From: Rhodothermales bacterium
Lineage (GTDB): Bacteria > Bacteroidota > Rhodothermia > Rhodothermales > Bin80
DNA length: 64,000 bases
Assembly: GCA_958296045.1 (NCBI GenBank)
Contig: CATQHT010000003.1
Coordinates: 1,995,246 to 2,059,245 of the forward strand
Direction of reading: 5' to 3'
The translations under genes and the position numbers were made by a program. Within the stretch, counting starts at the first letter, position 1. Every line of letters starts with the position of its first letter. The notes below the pieces were generated by a model. That model was not told where the DNA came from. It worked only from the letters and a program-made list of their open reading frames with translations, and did no database searches. This document shows positions 28,264 through 37,373 of this stretch, piece after piece.

Positions 28264-28297
28264 GAACCGTGCGTGAGACTCTCACCTCACACGGCTC
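28264..28297 (-). ncRNA. Group II intron domain V
   Basis: The 34-nt complement of this stretch folds as the conserved catalytic hairpin: GAGCCGTGTGA at the 5' side, GTGAGAGTCTCAC in the middle and CACGGTTC at the 3' side, with the AGC/GTT catalytic core expected of domain V. It lies about 40 bases before the intron 3' end, the normal distance. Confidence 0.8.
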
Positions 28298-29565
28298 TTC
28301 TCATGCAGCCGCCTGGATTTGAATAAAGAGGGTCCGTGGAGCTCCAGCCAGTGAACGAACAGGTGCGGGTTTCGGTAGGCCATGGACTTTAACCAGTGGT
28401 ATGCACGGCGCTTGCTGCGCCGCAGCCGCTTGTATTTGCGTCGGGCCCATGCTACCAGATGTTGATCTATGGATTTCAGCACATAGTACAGGATCCACTT
28501 GTTGAAGGCCCCGTAGTAGTTCAGCCATCCGCGTATCTTGGCATTGTAGTGCCGTGCAAGATCCTCTATCCTTCTTGAGGTCTGCCGACACAGGCGCCAG
28601 CTACGCACATCTTGCCGAATGGCCTTTGCGGCTTTGCGGCTGATGGCAGGCGTATACCCTGTGAATAGCCTTCCGCCTCGGGATTTCACTCTTCGTGGCC
28701 TAAACGTAAAGCCTAAGAAGGTGAACGAGACGTCAGGATAGTTACCCTTCCGGTTGGACTGTTTGCAGTACACTATCCGGGTCTTCTCAGGATGCAGCGA
28801 CAGCGCACACTTCGCAAAGCGGCGCTCCAGTGCTGCCCATAGATTGCGTGCTTGGCGCTCCGTATGGCAGTGACAGACTATGTCGTCCGCGTACCGCTCA
28901 AAGGGTATCGTCGGAAAATAGATCGTCATCCACTTGTCAAAGGCGTAGTGTAGAAACAGATTCGCCAGAATCGGACTGATTACGCCCCCTTGCGGGGTGC
29001 CTATGGTCCGCTCTGCCTCCTCGCCATCGGGCATCACGACCGGAGCCGTCAACCACCGCTGAATATATAGCAGCAGCCACTTCTCGCTCGTATGTTTCCG
29101 TACAGCACGCATCAACAGCGTATGGTCAATCGTGTCAAAGAACGCCTTGATGTCCAGATCCAACACCCACGCTCTGTCCCAGCAGCGCTTACGTGTCTTC
29201 TTCAGGGCATCATGCGCCGACTTTCCCGGCCGATAACCGTACGAGTCTTCATGAAACTCGCGTTCCATATCCTCCTCCAACGCCATCTTCGCTACCATCT
29301 GGGCAATCCGATCCGTCACCGTGGGAATCCCTAACGGACGAGTACTCCCATCCGCCTTGGGTATGTCCACCCGTCGTACCGGCTTGGGGTGGTAGCTACC
29401 CGATGCCATACGATTCCAAAGCTTGTAGAGGTTGTCCTCTAGATTAGCTTCAAAGTCGGCAAGGGTCATGCCATCCACTCCCGCTCCACCGTGGTTCCTC
29501 TTCACTCGTCGCCATGCCTCCCAGACCTGAGCCTGGGAGACTGGAAACGGCTTTGCTTTCTTCAT
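28282..29565 (-). CDS. ltrA: Group II intron reverse transcriptase/maturase
   Basis: 427 aa. RT blocks: the PKADGSTRPLGIPTVTDRIA block, then DSYGYRPGKSAHDAL, VLDLDIKAFFDTIDHTLL, TPQGGVISPILANLFLHYAF and FERYADDIVCHCHTERQ (catalytic Y-A-D-D at 225-228). The maturase (X) region contains FLGFTFRPRR and the GWLNYYGAFN block. There is no C-terminal HNH endonuclease domain, so retrohoming would rely on other DNA entry routes. The stop codon (28282-28284) falls inside the domain V sequence, so the reading frame overlaps the ribozyme core. All catalytic residues are intact. Confidence 0.95.
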   Translation of the reverse strand: MKKAKPFPVSQAQVWEAWRRVKRNHGGAGVDGMTLADFEANLEDNLYKLWNRMASGSYHPKPVRRVDIPKADGSTRPLGIPTVTDRIAQMVAKMALEEDMEREFHEDSYGYRPGKSAHDALKKTRKRCWDRAWVLDLDIKAFFDTIDHTLLMRAVRKHTSEKWLLLYIQRWLTAPVVMPDGEEAERTIGTPQGGVISPILANLFLHYAFDKWMTIYFPTIPFERYADDIVCHCHTERQARNLWAALERRFAKCALSLHPEKTRIVYCKQSNRKGNYPDVSFTFLGFTFRPRRVKSRGGRLFTGYTPAISRKAAKAIRQDVRSWRLCRQTSRRIEDLARHYNAKIRGWLNYYGAFNKWILYYVLKSIDQHLVAWARRKYKRLRRSKRRAYHWLKSMAYRNPHLFVHWLELHGPSLFKSRRLHEKSRVR

Positions 29566-30554
29566 CTGAATCCTCCCCTTTTGAGTTGTTCTGATGATAT
29601 CAGCAGCACGAGCTGTCCCCTTCGCTCCGATCCCATTACAGGATCATCATCACTACTACGAGACAGTCCGCCCCTGTGGAGTGCATTGGTACTCAATGAC
29701 TTGTGGGTATTGCCCACTTGCCAGGCTCCCTTAGCATCACTCCGACAGGTTCTCACGTTCCACGCAAGGGCCTGAGTCGCGCTCTCGCCGCCTGTATGCC
29801 GGATGCCGATCGGACAAGCTTCAGGACCCCTCCGACCTCGTCCCAGGGACGCTTCCCTACCCTGGTTTTGACATCGTCCATGAGTTTCGACACGTCTTCG
29901 ACGGTTCACTCTCGTTCGACTTCACGACTCGTACCTGACGGGGTACTTCCCCGCCTTTTCCCAGCTCGCTGATCACCACGCCTCTTGAGCGCAGCAACAG
30001 TGGGCGGTTTGCAGCCTCCACCTGACTGGCGGCTGCGGAGGGCCTACCTCCATCCCTCACGTAGTTATCAGGCTCTTTTTCCTACCTCATACTTTCACCT
30101 CCATGCCTGTACGTGACACACGAAAGCCTATCAAATTCCAGACTACAGAGACGCTAAGGCGGAGCTCCTATCGATCAAGGACGACCTGGAAGCCTCCAAC
30201 CAACTCAAGGCCATGAAGAGTCTGGAGGAAGGCATGGAGGAAACGCTCACGATCCAAAGGCTCGCAATAGCCAAAGAGCTCGGCCAAAGCCTGCGCACCT
30301 CCAACTGTATTGAGAATCTCAATAGTACCCTCGGCAGATTGACGCGCAATGTTTGCAGTTGGAAAAACTCGGCACAGGTACACCGCTGGACGGCGCTGGC
30401 GCTCATGTATGCAGAACCCAAACTGCAAACCATCCCCAATCAGCAACACCTGCCCAAGCTCCGAAAGACGCTTATGAAGGCCAGGACTCGACTGCCAAAC
30501 CCCAAAAACCCCTTCTCCCCCCAGCCACGTTTCCACTAATAGTGGCTCACCCCC

Positions 30555-30792
30555 TGATTCCTCCAGAAGCCAGTCCCGGAGCGATGGTGGCATCACCAAC
30601 GGATCCTCTGGTGCAGACGGGCAAAACGTTGTTGGCATGGGCTTAAGGGACGGCATGTAGCGCTAACACACATATATGTACCTACAATCATAAAGAAGCA
30701 TATATGCAGTGGGTACAGGGGGACTGTTCCAAAGATGCCACGTCAGCAAGCACCGCCACCATGCATAATGGGTGCTACTGCATCGCAGGCTC
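30555..30792. other. Short gap after the IS256-like element
   Basis: AT-rich patch with ATATATG repeats (about 30667-30710) and no supportable gene. It marks the transition from mobile DNA to the chromosomal block. Confidence 0.3.
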
Positions 30793-31191
30793 CTAGTAGC
30801 AGACAGGATCCTCTTCAGGATCCCCCTTATCAGCCAGCTGCTGGTAGAACTTCATCAGGCGTTCCTGCACATCTTTCGTGGATGGATGCAGCTTCTTGGA
30901 ACTGTACCGGTATGTTAGCTTGTAGATGAAACCAGGACGAGCATAGAGAAAGATAAGAAGCGTATACAACACGGCAATGTACAATACCATTCCGACGTTT
31001 CCCGACACCCAGCTATTGAAGGTAACCTCCGATTCGGATATCCCTACCTTCACTACCTCCGCCATTGCAAACAGGCCTAATGCACAGTGGAACAACACCC
31101 AAAGCGCAAGGAATATCTCCCTGCGGTGCTTCGCATACCAGAACTGCTTCTCAAGGAGTAGCAGGCTTTTTGCCCGACCGAATGTCTTCAT
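30793..31191 (-). CDS. Small membrane protein of unknown function
   Basis: 132 aa from ATG 31191. A basic N-terminus is followed by two hydrophobic helices (FLALWVLFHCALGLFAMAEV, about residues 27-46; VGMVLYIAVLYTLLIFLYA, about 66-84) and a charged, likely cytosolic C-terminus ending GDPEEDPVCY. No family recognised. It is the first gene downstream of the mobile block on the minus strand. Codon use looks like a real gene and no other frame competes. Confidence 0.55.
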   Translation of the reverse strand: MKTFGRAKSLLLLEKQFWYAKHRREIFLALWVLFHCALGLFAMAEVVKVGISESEVTFNSWVSGNVGMVLYIAVLYTLLIFLYARPGFIYKLTYRYSSKKLHPSTKDVQERLMKFYQQLADKGDPEEDPVCY

Positions 31192-31716
31192 GAGTTACCT
31201 CCGTGCTTGCCCCGAAGCTCACCCCAGATGAGAGTTGCTTCCTGATCCTGCTCTAAACACCCCCTGAGGAGGCCCAGCATTAGCAGGCCAATGACGGTTT
31301 CCAAGGTCTTGAAAGAAGTTACCAAGGTATTTCGCTGGTTTGTGGTGACGTACGCAGAGAATGACTACGCCACCATAATACAACATGCCCCATTGAGCAG
31401 CAATAGTTGACGGTACAGTCGCGAACTTTTTGCGGCGCTTCCCTCCATCGGTAGAAGCCTCGCGGCCATATGCTGGCCACGTTACCGCTGAGGCCACCAG
31501 TGGTTTCTCTCATGCCCGAAGCCCTCCGCTATGTCAGCCACGTATGCAGAAAGAAGCCTGGTCCGGCACATTGAACCTCGCTCCGGGTACTACGCTACGC
31601 TGGCAGCGGCAGGGCCGGGAAAGCGCAGCAGTCACTCGGCAGACACTCCGGCCCTGGCGGCGTAACCCGCCGCAGGCTGCGCATCGGTGTGGATCCAGGG
31701 GTAAACGGGAGGACAT
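31192..31716. other. Intergenic region before moxR
   Basis: About 520 bp. Overlapping frames (plus 31430-31870, minus 31219-31497) show no domain. The last bases hold a GGGAGGA ribosome-binding site (31706-31712) for the GTG start of the MoxR gene. Confidence 0.4.
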
Positions 31717-32733
31717 GTGGCTTCTTCATCGAAGAGCGACAGCGCAGGGCTGGATCGCCTGCGCGCAGGCAAAGCGCGTATCATCTCCGAGGTGCGCCGG
31801 CGCATCGTGGGCCAAGACGCAGTCATTGAGCAGGTCCTTATGGCGCTCTTTGCTGGCGGCCACTGCCTGATCACCGGCGTTCCAGGACTAGCCAAAACGC
31901 TGCTCATCAAATCACTAGGAGAGATCCTCGACCTCTCCTACAAGCGGATACAATTCACACCCGACCTCATGCCAGCCGACATCACCGGCATCGAGATGCT
32001 CGAGGACAACCCGGCAACCGGACGACGCCACCTGCGGTTCGTCAAAGGGCCCGTCTTTGCCAACATCATCCTGGCAGACGAAATAAACCGCACCTCGCCC
32101 AAAACACAGGCGGCACTCCTGGAGGCCATGCAGGAGTACCAAGTCACCAGCGGAGGCACCATGTATGCGCTGGAACAACCCTTCTTTGTCCTTGCCACCC
32201 AGAATCCAATTGAGCTCGAGGGCACCTACCCCCTCCCGGAAGCGCAGCTGGATCGCTTCATGTTCAACATCGTCATCGATTACCTCTCCAAAGAGGAAGA
32301 ACTTGAAGTAGCACTGGCAACCACCTCACGCAAAGAAGCCACGCTCGCAACCGTGCTCAGCGGAACGGATATCGTGAGCTTTCAGGCACTAGTGCGTAAA
32401 GTCTTCGTCCCCAGAAATGTGGCGCAGTATGCAGTCGACCTCGTGCGCAGCTCAAGGCCAAAGGAGCCAACGGCGCCCGACTTTGTCAAGAGCTGGATTA
32501 GCTGGGGCGCAGGGCTGCGTGCCACGCAGTACCTGCTCTTAGGAGGCAAGGTGCGGGCAGCGTTTCGCGGGCGCTATAACGTCGCTATTGAGGACATCCG
32601 GGCATTGGCGCACCCGGTACTGCGGCACCGCGTCATTACCAACTTCTATGCCGAAAGCGAGGGCGTAGATGTGGAAGGAGTCATCGACCGCTTGCTGGAA
32701 ACCGTCCCTGAGCCGCAATCCGGTCTGACCTGA
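31717..32733 (+). CDS. MoxR-family AAA+ ATPase
   Basis: 338 aa starting at GTG 31717 with GGGAGGA five bases upstream. Walker A is GVPGLAKT (about residue 54-61), Walker B IILADEINRTSPKTQAALLE, and sensor 1 FVLATQNPIELEGTYPLPEAQ (within about 150-170), ending with the MoxR lid region GRYNVAIEDIRALAHPVLRH. MoxR ATPases act as chaperones for assembly of metal or vWA-domain protein complexes, often beside DUF58 and vWA genes. Here no DUF58 gene follows; the next gene is convergent. The vWA protein at 12.7 kb is a possible but unproven partner. Confidence 0.93.
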   Translation: MASSSKSDSAGLDRLRAGKARIISEVRRRIVGQDAVIEQVLMALFAGGHCLITGVPGLAKTLLIKSLGEILDLSYKRIQFTPDLMPADITGIEMLEDNPATGRRHLRFVKGPVFANIILADEINRTSPKTQAALLEAMQEYQVTSGGTMYALEQPFFVLATQNPIELEGTYPLPEAQLDRFMFNIVIDYLSKEEELEVALATTSRKEATLATVLSGTDIVSFQALVRKVFVPRNVAQYAVDLVRSSRPKEPTAPDFVKSWISWGAGLRATQYLLLGGKVRAAFRGRYNVAIEDIRALAHPVLRHRVITNFYAESEGVDVEGVIDRLLETVPEPQSGLT

Positions 32734-32773
32734 AAAGACCCAGGCCGCACCAACAGACCGTTCATCCGCCCTG

Positions 32774-34165
32774 CTACAACGTCACCGGCTGTCCCATCTC
32801 GGGCAGGATCAGCTCTATGTCGGGGTGCGCCGCATTGATGGCTTGCGCCATCCAAGCGCGTGCCTCCACATCACCGTGCACCAGGACCGCCTTCTTGGGG
32901 CGCAGGCGCCCAGCAAGATCTACCAGATGCCGACGGTGACAATGGCCGCTGAACCGGAATCGCTCCACCTGGCATTCCAGCGGCTGTATGCCCACCTCGC
33001 GGTCCAGCATGACGCTGTCCGCCCCGCTACGCAGCGCCTCTAACAGGCGCCCGCCTGGCGAATCGTCCTTGCAGTAGCCAACCATCAGGATAGCATGCCG
33101 GGAATGTTCAACCATATGCTGCGCCAATCGGTTTGACATCGTCTTCTCAAACAGCATCCCGCTCGAAACCACAAAGATGCTAGGCTGACGCAGCGTTCTC
33201 ATAAGCTTAGCCTGCTTGTACGGGAGGTAGCGCTGTTGCACCTTGCTGACCTTGAACGAAGGGTCCAGCCGCGGAGTGTCACCGCGCGTATGATCGTATA
33301 TCCGGGCAACCTCCCGCATGCCGCCAGCCGTGTACACAGGCGTGGCAGCGGGCACCGTACCCTCCCGCTTAAGGCGGTTAATCACGGCCAACACCTCCTG
33401 CGAGCGCCCCAGCATAAATACGGGTACCAAGGCGCAACCCCCTCGCGCCAGCACCTCTTTGAGCGCCTCGCCAAAGCGTTCTTCCTCCCGCTCGCGCGTC
33501 GTCAGCTCCGCTTGTGCGTCTGCGCCCAGCGTGGTTTCCATCACGAGGACATCAAGCGGAGGGCTGGGGTAGCGTCCACCAGGAATGATGGTCTGGTCCT
33601 GTGTGTTGGTGTCACTGGTATAGAAGAGGCGGCGATGGCGTCCGCCATCGTTCCACTCTATGAGCACCCCAGCAGAGCCCAGGACATGCCCCGCATCATA
33701 AAACGTGGCCTTACAAGTCTCCGGTAGAGCATAAAGAGGAAACGGTTGCTCATACCTGTGCCAGTCGTACAGGTCACGGATCTCTTCTACCATCTCTGCA
33801 TCAAACAACGGCGGATGATGGGTAGACCCCTCACGCAGCTTCCGCTCCTGCAGACGCGCCGAGGCTAACAGCATAGAATCCACCAGCTGACGCGTCGCAG
33901 CCGTCATATGGATGTCGACGTCGGGAAACGCTTCTACCAGAGAAGGTAGCCCGCCGATATGGTCGTGATGCGCATGGGTAATGAACACATGCTGCGGCCG
34001 ATCTGAGCCATGAAGTTGGTCCACAAAGCCATACCGGGGCAGGCTCGGCAAACCCTCAGCGTTGGGATCCGCACCGCTGTCTAGAAACAGGCCGACGCCA
34101 TCGAGGGACAGGTAGTGGCAGCTCGCCCCGATCTCTTGGGAGCTGCCCAGACTTGTGATTTGCAT
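32774..34165 (-). CDS. Beta-CASP metallo-beta-lactamase-fold hydrolase (RNA-processing type)
   Basis: 463 aa. The metal-binding motif is VFITHAHHDHIGGLP (about residues 61-75). Further ligands are in AGHVLGSAGVLIEW and the FYTSDTNTQ Asp. The beta-CASP cap follows with LVPVFMLGRSQE (motif A-like), FVVSSGMLFEKT (motif B) and AVLVHGDVEARAWM (motif C). Members of this family (COG1236) are CPSF73-like nucleases acting on RNA; the bacterial targets are mostly unknown. It is convergent with moxR and followed on the same strand by other independent genes. Confidence 0.9.
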   Translation of the reverse strand: MQITSLGSSQEIGASCHYLSLDGVGLFLDSGADPNAEGLPSLPRYGFVDQLHGSDRPQHVFITHAHHDHIGGLPSLVEAFPDVDIHMTAATRQLVDSMLLASARLQERKLREGSTHHPPLFDAEMVEEIRDLYDWHRYEQPFPLYALPETCKATFYDAGHVLGSAGVLIEWNDGGRHRRLFYTSDTNTQDQTIIPGGRYPSPPLDVLVMETTLGADAQAELTTREREEERFGEALKEVLARGGCALVPVFMLGRSQEVLAVINRLKREGTVPAATPVYTAGGMREVARIYDHTRGDTPRLDPSFKVSKVQQRYLPYKQAKLMRTLRQPSIFVVSSGMLFEKTMSNRLAQHMVEHSRHAILMVGYCKDDSPGGRLLEALRSGADSVMLDREVGIQPLECQVERFRFSGHCHRRHLVDLAGRLRPKKAVLVHGDVEARAWMAQAINAAHPDIELILPEMGQPVTL

Positions 34166-34221
34166 ATTCTAAGATACGGACCGCCATGCCCCTTGACCGG
34201 GGCCTGCGCAACAGGGCTGGG

Positions 34222-34884
34222 CTACGCGCTGAAACTCTTCCAATCTTCCAGAAAGCGCGCCAGCCCGATGTCTGTCAGTGGATGCAGGAGCAGCTTCTTG
34301 ATCACACCAAGGGGCATCGTGGCCACATGCGCGCCCATCCGCGCCGCCTCGACCACATGAATCGGGTGACGGATTGAGGCCGCCAGCACCTCGGTGGTAA
34401 AGCCATAATTGCGGTAGATCGTGACGATATCCTTGAGCAGCTGCACACCATCGGATGCGATGTCATCCACACGCCCCAGAAAGGGACTGATGTACTGGGC
34501 GCCAGCCTTGGCCGCCACCAACGCCTGCATAGGTGAAAAGCACAGCGTACAGTTGGTGCGTATCCCTTCTATACGCAGAGCCCTGATAGCTTTGATACCT
34601 TCTAAGATGAGCGGGACTTTGACGACTACATTCTTGTGCAGTGCCGCCAATACGCGGGCCTCGGCCATAATCCCGTCAAAAGTGACCGCCGTCACCTCGG
34701 CCGACACATCGCCATCGACCATCTCACAGATATCCACGATGCGGGTGTGAAAATCCACCGCGCGCCCAGCGCGCTCCGACGCCTTCTTCATCAGGGACGG
34801 GTTGGTGGTCACTCCGTCCAGGACACCCATATCCCTGGCCTCCAGAACCTCGGACAGCTCGGCGGTATCGATGAAAAACTTCAT
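34222..34884 (-). CDS. fsa: Fructose-6-phosphate aldolase / transaldolase (FSA/TalC type)
   Basis: 220 aa, the size of the short transaldolases. The start MKFFIDTAELSEVLEARDMG and DGVTTNPSLMKKA are diagnostic. The Schiff-base Lys is in NVVVKVPLILEGIKAI. The FSPMQALVAAKAGAQYISPF and GRVDDIASDG blocks complete the TIM barrel. The end reads HVATMPLGVIKKLLLHPLTD. It catalyses aldol transfer or cleavage in the pentose phosphate network. F6P-aldolase and transaldolase activity cannot be told apart here. Confidence 0.93.
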   Translation of the reverse strand: MKFFIDTAELSEVLEARDMGVLDGVTTNPSLMKKASERAGRAVDFHTRIVDICEMVDGDVSAEVTAVTFDGIMAEARVLAALHKNVVVKVPLILEGIKAIRALRIEGIRTNCTLCFSPMQALVAAKAGAQYISPFLGRVDDIASDGVQLLKDIVTIYRNYGFTTEVLAASIRHPIHVVEAARMGAHVATMPLGVIKKLLLHPLTDIGLARFLEDWKSFSA

Positions 34885-34908
34885 GGCGCATGCGTGCTGA
34901 TCTGATGC

Positions 34909-36636
34909 CTATGGCGTGCTCTCTTCCGCCTTCAAGATAACCATTGTTCGATCATCGCTCAGTGCGGCCACGGGTCCAGTGAAACGCTCTACATCTTCCT
35001 GAATCATGTCAAGGAGCCTATGCGCGCTCCGATCCCGGTACCTAGCGGCAAACGCCTGCAAGCGACGATCCGTGTATTCCTCCCCAGCGTCCCCCATCGC
35101 TTCGGTGACCCCGTCGGTAAACATCACCACGATGTCGCCTGGCGCCATCGTGACGCTGCCAGGCAGGTAGGTCACCTCCGGCAGGATCCCCAAAAGGAGT
35201 CCGCCAGCCTCAAGCTGCGCGATGGTTCCGTCAGCCCGGATAAGCAGTGGCGGCTCGTGCCCAGCATTCACATAGAACAAACGTTTCGACGCGGCCTCGT
35301 ACACGGCAGCGAAGGCAGTTATGAATTTGTCGGCAGGCGTGTTCTCATAAATCACGCGGTTGATGTGCCTAACGCACTCTTCCAGCGGCAACCGCATTGG
35401 CAGCATGATGTGCGTACACGCATGGATGCTTGACATGAGCAGCGCCGCAGGCATCCCCTTGCCAGTGACATCGGCCACGATAAGGTGATAACGGCCACCC
35501 CTGAGCGCCAGCACGTCGAAATAGTCGCCGCCCACCTCTCGGCTTGGCAATGCCATGGTCGCGATCTGAAGCCCCTGCACCTGGGGGATCACGCTGGGCA
35601 AAAGCCCCTGCTGAATGTCACGAGCCAGACGCAGCTCCTCTTCCAGACGCTCCTTTTCTATGCGCTCGTCAACCAAGTCCGCATTCTGGATGGAGACGAC
35701 CGCCATGGCGCCAAGCGAGTACAGGAACTCCTTTTCACCGGACTCATAGGGTTTGCCGGTCATTTTGGGACCCAGGCAGAGCAGACCGCGCACCGCCCCC
35801 TGCTGCTTTATCGGCAGCGCTAACACCAGGCCATGCCGCCTGAGCGTGGTGCGCGCCAGATCCGAACTCTGGGGATCGTCTACCTGCGTGGGGCCGGATA
35901 CGTCGTCAAAGAAAGCGCTGGGAAACTCGACAGACGGGACGTTCTGCCGCGAAATAACGTCGAAGGCAGGCCCAGACCGCTGCAAAAAGAAGAGGTGCCG
36001 GCGCACCATCATCTGTCCCATCAAGGCAAACGAAAACAGGCGCATGACGCGCGAACGCTCCGGGGCCGCATTAAACTCCTGCGACAACTCAAACAGCGTG
36101 TTGAGCTGCTGTACACGGTAATCCAGGTCGCGGTTGGACTGCTTCAGGTCACGGTTGGACTGTTTGAGCTCCGCCACCACCTTGAGATTGTGGATGGCGG
36201 CCGCCGAAATCTCCACCAGCGATTGTACGAATCTGAGATCCGCCTTGTCGTAGGGGCGTCCGGTCACGTTGGCACCCAGCCCTACGAGGCCGATATGTTC
36301 GTCCTGGTAGCGAACCACCAACACGAGTGCCACGCCGTGCTCGCGCAGCGCTGTAGGCACTTCGTTCAACAACAGCGGCTCGTTGGCAGCGGGTGTACGC
36401 AGTGTTATCGGTCCAACGCGCGCGAGGGCGGGCAGGCCGCGCACCATGGCCACGCGGTAGCGCGCCTTCTGTGAGCTGTACAAAAGCACTACACCGCGTG
36501 TCGCAAGAAGCGAGCTCATTGCCACGCGCAGCAGGTGGCGCAGCACTTCGTCCTGATCCGGGGAGCTGATAAGGATCCGGCTGGTCTCAAACAGCGAGCG
36601 GAGATCCTGCTGCGTCGTTCCCTCAGATCGTCGCAT
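34909..36636 (-). CDS. GAF-GAF-SpoIIE (PP2C-type) serine phosphatase, RsbU-like
   Basis: 575 aa from ATG 36636; an in-frame ATG further up (36762) would overlap the next gene. Two GAF sensor domains (about residues 8-155 and 190-330; each has a GLGANVTGRPYDKADLRFVQ or CLGPKMTGKPYESGEKEF block) flank a short coiled segment with the repeated QSNRDLKQSNRDL. A linker helix, EKERLEEELRLARDIQQGLL, leads to the SpoIIE phosphatase: GGDYFDVLALRGGRYHLIVA with DVTGKGMPAALLMS, and DIVVMFTDGVTEAMGDAGEE. Such proteins dephosphorylate anti-sigma antagonists in partner-switching stress or biofilm pathways. No antagonist or kinase gene is adjacent. Confidence 0.92.
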   Translation of the reverse strand: MRRSEGTTQQDLRSLFETSRILISSPDQDEVLRHLLRVAMSSLLATRGVVLLYSSQKARYRVAMVRGLPALARVGPITLRTPAANEPLLLNEVPTALREHGVALVLVVRYQDEHIGLVGLGANVTGRPYDKADLRFVQSLVEISAAAIHNLKVVAELKQSNRDLKQSNRDLDYRVQQLNTLFELSQEFNAAPERSRVMRLFSFALMGQMMVRRHLFFLQRSGPAFDVISRQNVPSVEFPSAFFDDVSGPTQVDDPQSSDLARTTLRRHGLVLALPIKQQGAVRGLLCLGPKMTGKPYESGEKEFLYSLGAMAVVSIQNADLVDERIEKERLEEELRLARDIQQGLLPSVIPQVQGLQIATMALPSREVGGDYFDVLALRGGRYHLIVADVTGKGMPAALLMSSIHACTHIMLPMRLPLEECVRHINRVIYENTPADKFITAFAAVYEAASKRLFYVNAGHEPPLLIRADGTIAQLEAGGLLLGILPEVTYLPGSVTMAPGDIVVMFTDGVTEAMGDAGEEYTDRRLQAFAARYRDRSAHRLLDMIQEDVERFTGPVAALSDDRTMVILKAEESTP

Positions 36637-36680
36637 TGTGTTCACCGGATCCGCGGCATAAAGTATTGGCGCCTCGTGCG

Positions 36681-37373
36681 TTACGCCGCAGCCAGCGTGA
36701 GGCATTCGCCAGGCGCTAGGATATGCGCGGGCAGCCCGGCACGCCCCATAGCGGCTGCCCATGCACCGATGTCCGTCTCTATGGGCGCAAAGGTGTCATA
36801 GTGCAGCGGGATGTTCTGTCTGGCGCCCACCATGGCGGCCGCCCGGATGCTTCCCCGGCTGCCCATCGTGAACCGGTCGCCCACCGGCATGAGCATACAG
36901 TCCACCTGGTGATCCTCGCCGATCCAGGCCATCTCGGCAAAGGCGCTGGTGTCGCCAGTGTTGTAGATGCATCGGCCTTCTGCATGCAGCAAGTAGCCAT
37001 TCGGATTGCCGCCATACGTGCCATCGGGGAAGGAAGAGGAATGCCGTGCATACGTCATAGTGGCGCGTCCGAAGTCGAAGTGTCCGGTGCCGCCGGTGTT
37101 GAGGGGATAGACATGCGCATGGCCCTGCGCCTGGACGTAGTTCGTGACTTCAAAGTTGCCTACCACAAGGGCACCGCTGCGCTGCGCGATGTCCATCGTG
37201 TCGCCCCAGTGGTCGCCGTGTGCGTGGGTCAGAAAAATCAGATCTGGATGCAAGTCCTCAGCCCGGACCACACCCGACGTGTGCTTGTTGCCCGTGATGA
37301 AGGGATCAAAGAGCAGTGTAGCGCCCCCGGCCTCGATCTGAAACGCGGAATGCCCGAAATATGTGAGGATCAT
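36681..37373 (-). CDS. UPF0173 metal-dependent hydrolase (metallo-beta-lactamase fold)
   Basis: 230 aa from ATG 37373 (MILTYFGHSAFQIEAGGATL); the open frame upstream to 37442 lacks family similarity. Metal ligands: LIFLTHAHGDHWGDTM, the GGTGHFDFGRATMTYARHSS block, YNTGDTSAFAEM and a C-terminal IPLHYDTFAPIE. Similar to UlaG-like lactonases but the substrate of this group is unknown. 44 bp from the phosphatase gene on the same strand. Confidence 0.9.
   Translation of the reverse strand: MILTYFGHSAFQIEAGGATLLFDPFITGNKHTSGVVRAEDLHPDLIFLTHAHGDHWGDTMDIAQRSGALVVGNFEVTNYVQAQGHAHVYPLNTGGTGHFDFGRATMTYARHSSSFPDGTYGGNPNGYLLHAEGRCIYNTGDTSAFAEMAWIGEDHQVDCMLMPVGDRFTMGSRGSIRAAAMVGARQNIPLHYDTFAPIETDIGAWAAAMGRAGLPAHILAPGECLTLAAA

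Larger units (their letters stand above)
28224..30121 (-). mobile_element. Group II intron, 1898 bp, inserted antisense in the IS256 transposase
   Basis: Read on the minus strand the intron begins GTGTG at 30121 (GUGYG rule) and ends CTACTCGAC at 28224 (AY rule). Removing it rejoins the transposase frame exactly. Domain V is seen as the complement of 28264-28297 (GAGCCGTGTGAGG paired with CACGCACGGTTC around a loop). Domain VI follows, with the AGCCTGGGGG / CCCCCAGGCT stem. The encoded reverse transcriptase lies at 28282-29565. Because it is antisense to the host gene it cannot splice out of the transposase mRNA. Confidence 0.88.
27356..30539 (+). pseudogene. IS256-family DDE transposase, frameshifted and split by a group II intron
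   Basis: Exon 1 (27356-28223) reads MSLVDLIARVVNWPSLHLKM, HGTNPGTVRISGRRVPIRVP, VGLFIDGKYFRKHQVLIAMG (first catalytic Asp) and, after a frameshift near 27978, LLCVVDGAKGLHAAIKEVFG (second Asp). Exon 2 (30122-30539) reads KSLEEGMEETLTIQRLAIAK and LRTSNCIENLNSTLGRLT (Glu). Joining 28223 to 30122 restores YRARLQKAYQIPDYRDAKAE in one frame, so the insertion was clean. All DDE residues are retained, in contrast to the first gene of the element. The frameshift at about 27978 and the antisense intron both inactivate this copy. Confidence 0.88.
26661..30554 (+). mobile_element. IS256-like two-gene element with both ends, carrying a group II intron
   Basis: The terminal repeats 26661-26691 and 30524-30554 (inverted) match at 30 of 31 bases and begin GGGGGTGAGCCA. 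Inside are an internally deleted copy of the dead-transposase gene, then the DDE transposase gene interrupted by a group II intron. Without the 1898-bp intron the element would be about 2.0 kb. No matching 8-9 bp target duplication is visible at the flanks. Inserted into istB. Confidence 0.85.
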
